A stretch of DNA of 6,289 bases, taken from Alphaproteobacteria bacterium (lineage in GTDB: Bacteria; Pseudomonadota; Alphaproteobacteria; Rhizobiales; Devosiaceae). Positions 1 through 6,289 of the stretch are shown here, one piece after another (positions within the stretch are counted from its first letter, which is position 1; each line of letters starts with the position of its first letter). The position numbers were made by a program, and so were the translations under genes. The stretch lies in the NCBI GenBank assembly GCA_018820005.1, contig JAHJOS010000586.1:1-6289 (forward strand), written 5' to 3'. The notes under the pieces were generated by a model that had not been told where the DNA came from, did no database searches, and saw only the letters and a list, made by a program, of their open reading frames with translations.

Positions 1-1239
1 AGCGCCTTCTGGCTGCCGCGCTTTCCCTCCCGCTTCTCCTCGGCCAACAATCATCTGGTGGCAGAACTCGCCGGCGAATTTGTTCTCGCTCATGCTCTGG
101 GTCGCCGTCATGCCGGCGCCTGGGAGCATTTGCTGGCCGAACTCGACAAACAAATCCTGCCCGATGGCGCCGGCGCCGAGCAGACGCCGACCTATGCCGC
201 TTTCACCGCCGAGCTGGTGCTGGTCGCAGCGCTGGTTGCCCGCGATGCCGGGGTGGACCTGCCCGCCGCATCCAAAGAGCGTTTGATGGCCCTTGCCCAT
301 TTCATCGACTGGATCGGGCCGGGCGCCAGTTTCGGCGACAATGACGAGGGCCAGGTGCTGACCTCAGCGCATGAGGCTGACTATCCGGCCTCGGTCGCCT
401 CCGCCATTGTCGGCTTCACGGGCGGCGTCCCTGTGGGTGAACCGGCGGACGATTTCCGCGCCCTGTTGCTGGGCGCTCCAATGCAATCCGCTGCCGCCCC
501 ATCGGGTCTGATGACTTTCCCCAATGGTGGCCTCTCGGTCTGGCGTGGCGCTATCGATGGGCACCAGGTCAACCTGCGCTTCGATCATGGCCCCTTGGGT
601 TATCTCTCCATCGCCGCGCATGGCCATGCCGATGCCCTGTCGGTCTGCCTCGATATTGACGGGCAGCAGGTGCTGGTCGATCCGGGCACCTATCTCTACG
701 GCTCCGGCGGCCCTTGGCGCAGCTGGTTCCGCACCACGCCGGCCCATAATACGCTCAACATTGCGGGGCAAAGCCAGAGCATCATGTCGGGGGCGTTCAA
801 CTGGTCACACAAGGCTCAAGCGCATCTGCGCAGCAGCAGCGCCTCAGCCGACTGGTCGCTGAGTGCCGAGCACGACGGCTACCTGCGCCGCTTCGGTGTG
901 ACGCACCAGCGCGCGGTGCGCCGCGACGCAAACACCATCGCTGTGCAGGACCGCCTGATCGGCCCCGCCCGTGACGCCGAAATCGTCTTCCAGCTCGCCC
1001 CCGAGCTGACCGCCCAAGCCGATGGCAATGTCGTGCTGGTCAGCCGCGCCGGTGTCCCGCTGCTCAGCATTGCGCTGCCCAGTGCCGATTTCACCGTCGC
1101 TGCGGGCGGCGACACTCCGGGGCAGGGCGGCTGGGTATCGACCCGCTTCGGGATCAAGGCGCCAGCCGCGCGCATTGCCTGGCAGGGGCCGGTCGATTCA
1201 TCGGGCGTTTTGAGCCGTTTGACGCTGCTGGGCCATTAA
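1..1239 (+). CDS. Heparinase II/III-like polysaccharide lyase, C-terminal part (5' end outside window)
   Basis: The frame is open from the first base of the window, so this is the last 412 residues of a longer protein. Numbering from the window edge, residues 10-18 read SRFSSANNH, the conserved Asn/His segment of the alpha/alpha-toroid catalytic domain in alginate-lyase and heparinase II/III relatives. The C-terminal beta-sandwich domain follows at about 150-400, with AHGHAD at 206-211 (His207, His209, Asp211), DPGTYLY at 227-233 and FRTTPAHNT at 243-251 (His249). In related PL families such residues bind metal or take part in beta-elimination of uronic-acid polysaccharides. The substrate cannot be deduced. 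In bacteria such genes often lie in exopolysaccharide clusters, where the enzyme trims or degrades the polymer. A GTG at 58 could be mistaken for a start, but it lies downstream of the NNH motif. The family call is firm; the role is inference. Confidence 0.9.
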   Translation, partial: SAFWLPRFPSRFSSANNHLVAELAGEFVLAHALGRRHAGAWEHLLAELDKQILPDGAGAEQTPTYAAFTAELVLVAALVARDAGVDLPAASKERLMALAHFIDWIGPGASFGDNDEGQVLTSAHEADYPASVASAIVGFTGGVPVGEPADDFRALLLGAPMQSAAAPSGLMTFPNGGLSVWRGAIDGHQVNLRFDHGPLGYLSIAAHGHADALSVCLDIDGQQVLVDPGTYLYGSGGPWRSWFRTTPAHNTLNIAGQSQSIMSGAFNWSHKAQAHLRSSSASADWSLSAEHDGYLRRFGVTHQRAVRRDANTIAVQDRLIGPARDAEIVFQLAPELTAQADGNVVLVSRAGVPLLSIALPSADFTVAAGGDTPGQGGWVSTRFGIKAPAARIAWQGPVDSSGVLSRLTLLGH

Positions 1240-1246
1240 CTACCCT
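1219..1246 (+). promoter_or_regulatory. Possible weak sigma-70-type promoter for the downstream gene pair
   Basis: TTGACG at 1219-1224 resembles a -35 box, and TACCCT at 1241-1246 shares the key T, A and final T of a -10 box after a 16-base spacer. It lies across the end of the lyase gene and would give a leader of about 100 bases before the next start at 1357. Such matches occur by chance, and the -10 is poor. The downstream genes may instead be read from a promoter further upstream. Confidence 0.2.
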
Positions 1247-1262
1247 TTAGCAATTAAGGGGT
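1242..1262. promoter_or_regulatory. Palindrome just after the lyase stop codon (operator or weak hairpin)
   Basis: ACCCTTTA at 1242-1249 and TAAGGGGT at 1255-1262 form an 8-bp inverted repeat (one G-T pair) around the 5-base centre GCAAT. It begins two bases after the lyase stop codon. No T-run follows on the + strand, so it is unconvincing as an intrinsic terminator. It overlaps the possible -10 box at 1241-1246, so a repressor operator is another reading. The rest of the gap up to 1356 shows nothing else I can name. Confidence 0.35.
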
Positions 1263-1356
1263 TCTGGGCCGTCTGATGTGGCATTTAGGGAGTGTCGCGG
1301 GCTGCGTCTGATTGTGGCTGCGATTTCGTCCTATCTGCTGCGGAGCCCGAGCTGAA

Positions 1357-2349
1357 ATGATCACCGCTTTTATCACCAAGGTCATGGACAAGCTGACGGC
1401 CGAGAACCTGATCACCGTCGGGCTCCTGTTTCTCACCGCGTTTCTCAGCGCGCTGTTCGTCTATTGGCGGACAGTGGAGAAGAAGTCCTTTGTCGACTTC
1501 TTTGAATTTGCGCTGCCCAAGGAAGTGATCCTGCATCCATCGGCCCGCGCTGATGCCCTGTTCTGGATCACCAAGAAGCTGCTGATGCCGTTTCTGCTGA
1601 TCCCGTCTGGCGTGATCTTCGTGTCGGCTGTGGCCTACGCAACCAATCAGGGCCTGGGCGCGCTGCTCAATATTCATGAGCCGCTGATCGCCGGTCCCGC
1701 CGGCCCCGTGGTGGTGATCATCTTCACAATCACCATGCTGCTGGCCTACGATATCTCCTATTATCTCTATCATTCCGCGCAGCATCGGTTTCCGGTGCTC
1801 TGGGAATTGCACAAGGTGCATCACTCGGCCGAGGTCATGGTGGGCATCACCAAGGATCGCGTGCATCCGCTCGATGACCTGATGAACCGCATGTGGGATG
1901 GCGTCATCCCTGGCATTGCTTTTGGCATCTGGACGCTGGTGGCGCTGGACCCGGTGGAAGTCACCATCTTCGGCATCAATGTCTATGTGATCCGCAATAT
2001 CCTGATGATGGACTTCGTCCGCCATACCCACCTCAAGATTTCCTTTGGCCCGCTCAACAACGTTATCCTCTGTCCGCACTGGCACCAGCTGCACCACAGC
2101 GTGGACGCGCGCCATTACGACAAGAATTTCGGGCTGTTGTTCTCGTTCTGGGATCGCCTGTTCGGCACGCTTTACGTGCCCAAGCCAGATGAGGATTTCA
2201 AATTCGGTCTGATGGAGCGCGAGGCGCACGAATACCAGTCGCTGTTCGGGCTCTACATCCTGCCGCTCAAGAAGATGGGCCAGGTCGTCGCACGGCGCTT
2301 TCGCCGGCCACAGACTGCGGCTAAGCCAATTGAAGGTCCGCAGCCTTGA
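1357..2349 (+). CDS. Sterol desaturase / fatty acid hydroxylase superfamily membrane protein
   Basis: This 330-residue protein is an integral membrane di-iron oxygenase of the sterol desaturase/fatty acid hydroxylase superfamily. Such enzymes use O2 to hydroxylate or desaturate lipid carbon chains. The eight-histidine signature is visible: HSAQH at 139-143, HKVHH at 152-156, then HTH at 223-225 and HWHQLHH at 241-247, with a further His at 253. Hydrophobic segments lie near 18-37, 72-95, 113-135 and 183-218, leaving the histidine clusters on the cytoplasmic side as expected. The ATG at 1357 is preferred, with GGAG at 1342-1345 upstream, although its 11-base spacing is long. A TTG at 1312 in the same frame would add 15 non-hydrophobic residues without a better site. 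The stop codon overlaps the next gene's likely start. The lipid substrate is unknown; bacterial members act on sterols, carotenoids, hopanoid-like or sphingolipid-type lipids. Confidence 0.9.
   Translation: MITAFITKVMDKLTAENLITVGLLFLTAFLSALFVYWRTVEKKSFVDFFEFALPKEVILHPSARADALFWITKKLLMPFLLIPSGVIFVSAVAYATNQGLGALLNIHEPLIAGPAGPVVVIIFTITMLLAYDISYYLYHSAQHRFPVLWELHKVHHSAEVMVGITKDRVHPLDDLMNRMWDGVIPGIAFGIWTLVALDPVEVTIFGINVYVIRNILMMDFVRHTHLKISFGPLNNVILCPHWHQLHHSVDARHYDKNFGLLFSFWDRLFGTLYVPKPDEDFKFGLMEREAHEYQSLFGLYILPLKKMGQVVARRFRRPQTAAKPIEGPQP
2332..2336 (+). promoter_or_regulatory. Ribosome binding site favouring the TTG start at 2346
   Basis: GAAGG at 2332-2336 lies 9 bases before the TTG at 2346 but 15 bases before the ATG at 2352. 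The spacing fits the TTG, which overlaps the preceding stop codon (TTGA at 2346-2349) and implies translational coupling. Confidence 0.5.
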
Positions 2350-3512
2350 ACATGCACCAGACCGGCGGGCTGGTCGGCGCCGAGCAGATCGAGATCGTCA
2401 GCGATGCCGCGCGTCTTGCAGACGTCGGGCCGGCCTGGAATGACCTCTGGAGCCAGACCGGCGGGCTGATCTTTCAAAGCCACGCCTGGATTTCAGGCTG
2501 GTGGAACACCGCGCCGGATCGGGACCAGCGGCAGTTGCGCGTTGGCCTGCTCTGGGATGCAGGGCGTCTCGTCGCCGTTATGCCACTTTGCGTGACCCGG
2601 CGCCGTCGTCTGCGTTTTCTGGAATGGGCTGCCAATAGTCACAGCGATTACGAGGATATTCTGGCTGCGCCGGACTGCCCGCCCGCAGCGCTTGCCCGGC
2701 TTTGGGCGCAGCTGACGCAGCTTGGCGGCTTCGATATCGCGCTGCTCAATCGGTTGCGACCGGACGCGCGTGCCCATGGTCTGTTGACGAGTTCGATTGG
2801 CGCGCCCCTGCGCCCCAACCATCGCAGTGAAGTTGCCTATCGTGTGGTGAGCACGCTGGGCTCGGGTGCTGCCTGGTTCAATGGCCAGTCCAAGAAGACC
2901 CGCAAGCACTATCGGCATGGACACAATACCATCGCCGAGGCCGGTACGACGCAGTTCCGTCTGCTGGGCGCAGACGAGCCTTTGGAGCCCGTGCTGGCGC
3001 GGGTCGCTGTGCTCAAGCGCGAGTGGCTGATCGCGCGCGGCCACACCTCCAATTTGTTTGACGATGGGGACCAGACGCTGGCCGCGCTGGTCAATGCGCT
3101 GGCGCATGCGGGTATCCTGCGCATCTTCGTTCTGGAAGTGGACGGGGTTATCGCCGCCATCTCGATCAATTTCGAACAGCATGGCGTGATGATGGCCTTC
3201 ATCACCACCTTCGATCCCAGGTTCGAGCGCGCCTCGCCGGGTTCCCTGTTGATGACCGACTATATCACCTGGTCGTTCGACAATGGCTTGCACACCGTCG
3301 ATTTCCTGTGCGGTGCCGAAGCCTTCAAGTCACGCTTTGCCACCGATCATATCGTGCTGACGACGATGGTGGCGCCTGGGTCATTGCTGGGGCGCACCGT
3401 GTTGCTTCTCGACAGCGCGCGACACAGGTTTGTGCAGTGGCGCGCGGCGAGAGCGGCGCAGAAGTCATCCGAGACCAGCGATCAGCGCGTCGCATCGAGC
3501 GTCGACGAGTAA
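2346..3512 (+). CDS. CelD/BcsL-type acyltransferase (FemAB-like GNAT fold)
   Basis: This 388-residue protein matches the CelD/BcsL family (COG5653, Acetyltransf_6 domain), soluble acyltransferases linked to cellulose and other exopolysaccharide synthesis. Family landmarks are WNDLW at 31-35, FQSHAWISGWW at 43-53, a MPL at 79-81, SKKTRKHYR at 182-190 starting the GNAT-like domain, a SPGSLL turn at 297-302 and VDFLCGAEAFKSRFA at 318-332, the typical end of the domain. No signal peptide or membrane segment is seen, so it should be cytoplasmic. The start is uncertain: TTG at 2346 has the better-spaced ribosome binding site, while ATG at 2352 would shorten the protein by two residues. The four-base overlap with the hydroxylase gene suggests the two are made together. 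The residues after about 350 are basic, Ala-rich and probably disordered. The acyl donor and acceptor are unknown. The family call is good; the polysaccharide role is inferred from family and neighbours. Confidence 0.85.
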   Translation: MNMHQTGGLVGAEQIEIVSDAARLADVGPAWNDLWSQTGGLIFQSHAWISGWWNTAPDRDQRQLRVGLLWDAGRLVAVMPLCVTRRRRLRFLEWAANSHSDYEDILAAPDCPPAALARLWAQLTQLGGFDIALLNRLRPDARAHGLLTSSIGAPLRPNHRSEVAYRVVSTLGSGAAWFNGQSKKTRKHYRHGHNTIAEAGTTQFRLLGADEPLEPVLARVAVLKREWLIARGHTSNLFDDGDQTLAALVNALAHAGILRIFVLEVDGVIAAISINFEQHGVMMAFITTFDPRFERASPGSLLMTDYITWSFDNGLHTVDFLCGAEAFKSRFATDHIVLTTMVAPGSLLGRTVLLLDSARHRFVQWRAARAAQKSSETSDQRVASSVDE

Positions 3513-3546
3513 GTTCAGTTCCCGTTCCTGGTCGCTCTAAAAGCTA

Positions 3547-3588
3547 GAGGCGCCGCCTGGCTGATTGATGTCAGCCGGGGGGCGCCTC
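3547..3588 (-). terminator. Intrinsic terminator of the ABC operon, possibly bidirectional
   Basis: GAGGCGCC (3547-3554) pairs with GGCGCCTC (3581-3588), and GGCTGA (3559-3564) with TCAGCC (3571-3576), with a 6-base loop. The bases between the two stems also pair except for one G-G mismatch, giving a stem of about 18 positions. On the - strand it begins 21 bases after the permease stop and is followed by TAGCTTTT, a short T-run. On the + strand no T-run follows, so termination of the acyltransferase transcript is less certain. This is the main element of the 97-base convergent gap; a small CTCTA/TAGAG repeat (3535-3549) abuts it. Confidence 0.75.
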
Positions 3589-3609
3589 CATTGCAGTGGC
3601 CTTGTTGTA

Positions 3610-4578
3610 TCAGCGGCTGCGGCGACGCAACTGGTCGAAGAACACGATCACGATAATCAACACACCGGTGATGATGCGCTGCCAGAACGAATTGACGTTC
3701 AGCAGATTGGCGCCATTGGCGATGGTGGCCAGAATGAAGGCGCCGATCAGCGGGCCATGCACCGAGCCAACGGCACCAAACAGCGAGGTCCCGCCGATAA
3801 CGGTCGAGGCAATGGCCTGCAATTCCCAGCCGTCGCCCTGGGTGGCGTTACCCACACCCAGCCGCGCCGCCAGCATGATGCCGACAAATGCGGCGAACAT
3901 GGACGACAGGCCATAGGCAATGAAGATCATCTTGGGCACCGAGACCCCGGACAGGCGGGCGGCTTCTGGATTGGAGCCGACCGCATAGAGATAGCGGCCC
4001 CATTTGGACAGGTGCAGGAAGATAAACGCCGGGATCGCGACGATCACCACCATCCAGAACAGGTTGGGGACGCCGAGAAAACTCTCGCGCGAAAACAGCG
4101 TGAAAGTCTCGTTGGTGATGTTGATGGTCGAGCCATTGGTGATCAGCAGGCCGATGCCGCGCAGGGACGTCAGTGTCGCCAGCGTAATGATGAATGGCGG
4201 CAGGCCCATCTTGACGATGCCGAAGGCGTGGAAGCAGCCGATGGCAAGGCCCACGGCCAGCGTGATGATGATGGCAATCGGGATGGGCACGCCCGCCTGG
4301 AGCAGCCCGGCAATCACCACAGTGGAAAAGCCCACCACCGCGCCCACCGACAGGTCGATGCCGGCGGTGATGATCACAAAGGTCTGGCCAATGGCCAGAA
4401 TGGCAATCATTGAGCCCTGCCGCAGCAGGTTGGAGATATTGTTGCCGGTGGCAAAGCTGGGCGTGGCGATCGAGAGCACGATGCACAGCAGCAGAAGCAG
4501 GCCCACCAGCGTCAGGGCAAACAGAAAGTTTAAGTTCCTCTTGGGGGCAACGCTCGTGGGCGTGACTTCGGTGGTCAT
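3610..4578 (-). CDS. RbsC-type sugar ABC transporter permease
   Basis: This 322-residue protein is the membrane permease of a carbohydrate-uptake (CUT2/ribose-type) ABC importer, BPD_transp_2 family, probably working as a homodimer in the inner membrane. Family segments are GNNISNLLRQGSMIAILAIG at 45-64, TAGIDLSVGA at 71-80, LPPFIITLATL at 126-136, the cytoplasmic ATPase-contact loop AVGSNPEAARLSG at 199-211, and IGGTSLFGAVGSVHGPLIGA at 261-280. Hydrophobic stretches near 17-38, 57-72, 78-95, 99-120, 127-147, 172-190, 215-240, 276-294 and 301-315 fit eight to ten membrane spans. The ATG at 4578 is chosen because GGAG at 4585-4588 lies six bases upstream. An in-frame extension to 4635 would run into the preceding gene and add only a basic, Ser/Pro-rich tail. 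It is 22 bases downstream of the ATPase gene and last in the operon. The substrate is not readable. Confidence 0.95.
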   Translation of the reverse strand: MTTEVTPTSVAPKRNLNFLFALTLVGLLLLLCIVLSIATPSFATGNNISNLLRQGSMIAILAIGQTFVIITAGIDLSVGAVVGFSTVVIAGLLQAGVPIPIAIIITLAVGLAIGCFHAFGIVKMGLPPFIITLATLTSLRGIGLLITNGSTINITNETFTLFSRESFLGVPNLFWMVVIVAIPAFIFLHLSKWGRYLYAVGSNPEAARLSGVSVPKMIFIAYGLSSMFAAFVGIMLAARLGVGNATQGDGWELQAIASTVIGGTSLFGAVGSVHGPLIGAFILATIANGANLLNVNSFWQRIITGVLIIVIVFFDQLRRRSR

Positions 4579-4584
4579 TGTCGT

Positions 4585-4588
4585 CTCC
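4585..4588 (-). promoter_or_regulatory. Ribosome binding site of the permease gene
   Basis: On the - strand, GGAG lies six bases before the ATG at 4578. It sits in the 22-base gap after the ATPase stop and fixes the permease start, ruling out longer in-frame extensions that overlap the ATPase gene. Confidence 0.7.
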
Positions 4589-4600
4589 AGTCTGGGGCGT

Positions 4601-6157
<1,557 letters not shown>

Positions 6158-6169
6158 GGCGGCGCCGTG

Positions 6170-6188
6170 CAGTTCTTGTCCCGAACTG
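6170..6188 (-). repeat. Small inverted repeat before the ATPase start
   Basis: CAGTTC (6170-6175) and GAACTG (6183-6188) form a perfect 6-bp stem around a 7-base loop. It is the second of two hairpins between the upstream gene and the ATPase gene, and ends 12 bases before the ATG at 6157. Alone it could be chance; paired with the larger hairpin it may be part of the mRNA structure. Confidence 0.4.
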
Positions 6189-6205
6189 TCACGTCGCGAT
6201 TTGGA

Positions 6206-6244
6206 CCTGGACGCGCAGCGGACTGGATCCGCCGCGCGTCCAGG
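6206..6244 (-). repeat. Strong intergenic hairpin between putative binding-protein and ATPase genes
   Basis: CCTGGACGCGC (6206-6216) and GCGCGTCCAGG (6234-6244) are perfect 11-bp complements. After one A-C mismatch, GCGGA (6218-6222) pairs with TCCGC (6228-6232) around a 5-base loop. On the - strand it begins nine bases after the upstream stop codon and is not followed by a T-run. It therefore looks like an RNA-stabilising or partially terminating structure rather than a full terminator. In ABC importer operons, such structures after the binding-protein gene are known to leave more mRNA for the binding protein than for the membrane parts. Confidence 0.7.
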
Positions 6245-6253
6245 CTGGATGGC

Positions 6254-6289
6254 CTAGTTGACCTTGGGGTTCAGCAGCTCCTGGCTGCG
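6254..6289 (-). CDS. C-terminal end of an upstream gene, probably the sugar-binding protein (partial)
   Basis: Eleven codons and a TAG stop are open on the - strand from the window edge, reading RSQELLNPKVN. The position directly before the ATPase and permease genes, in the same direction, is where the periplasmic substrate-binding protein gene commonly sits in ribose-type importers, and the short polar tail fits. Eleven residues are too few to show homology, so the identity rests on gene order alone. The 97-base gap to the ATPase gene carries two hairpins. Confidence 0.45.
   Translation of the reverse strand, partial: RSQELLNPKVN

Noticed and set aside
58..1239. GTG at 58 as the true start of the lyase gene
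   Set aside because: The same frame is open to the window edge and encodes the conserved SSANNH catalytic segment upstream of 58, so the gene begins outside the window.
1285..2229. Long open frame on the - strand opposite the hydroxylase gene (314 codons)
   Set aside because: The product is rich in His, Gln, Asp and Arg with no recognisable domain, while the + strand frame has the complete histidine motifs of a known family. GC-rich antisense artefact.
2493..3293. Open frame on the - strand opposite the acyltransferase gene (266 codons)
   Set aside because: No domain pattern or convincing start context; the + strand product matches a known family over its length.
3565..4413. Open frame on the + strand opposite the permease gene (282 codons)
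   Set aside because: The product is a low-complexity mix of Asp, His, Gln, Gly and Arg and runs through the terminator hairpin; it is the antisense of hydrophobic permease codons.
6206..6244. The strong hairpin as a full intrinsic terminator ending the operon before the ATPase
   Set aside because: The bases following it on the - strand (TCCAAATCGCG) are not a T-run, and the ATPase and permease genes show no obvious promoter of their own in the remaining gap.

Overview
The window looks like chromosomal DNA from a GC-rich Gram-negative bacterium, most likely an alphaproteobacterium. A Hyphomicrobiales member such as a Devosia relative is my best guess. This rests on base composition, gene density and the style of the sugar ABC genes, not on any marker gene, so the taxonomy is tentative. 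No RNA genes, insertion sequences, CRISPR arrays, phage genes or broken genes are visible.

The left half (1-3512) holds three genes on the + strand: the C-terminal part of a heparinase II/III-like polysaccharide lyase that runs off the left edge; a sterol desaturase/fatty acid hydroxylase family membrane protein with the full set of histidine motifs; and a CelD/BcsL-type (FemAB-like GNAT) acyltransferase. The last two overlap by four bases if the acyltransferase starts at TTG, as its ribosome binding site suggests, so they are probably translationally coupled. A lyase, a membrane oxygenase and a CelD-type acyltransferase together resemble the edge of an exopolysaccharide or envelope-modification cluster, but no glycosyltransferase is in view to prove it. 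A palindrome and a weak promoter-like sequence lie just after the lyase gene.

The right half (3610-6289) holds an operon on the - strand for import of a sugar or sugar-like solute. In transcription order it contains the last codons of an upstream gene (probably the periplasmic binding protein, cut by the right edge), a two-domain RbsA/MglA-type ATPase, and an RbsC-type permease. The space between the upstream gene and the ATPase gene holds a strong hairpin and a smaller one, which fits uneven expression of binding protein and membrane components. The transported sugar cannot be told from this window.

The two halves converge on a 97-base gap at 3513-3609 with one long hairpin that probably terminates the - strand operon and may also serve the + strand genes.

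I found no new defence, mobile or RNA system. The most interesting points are the hydroxylase-acyltransferase coupling beside a lyase, the tandem hairpins inside the transporter operon, and two start codons that probably differ from the obvious ATG.
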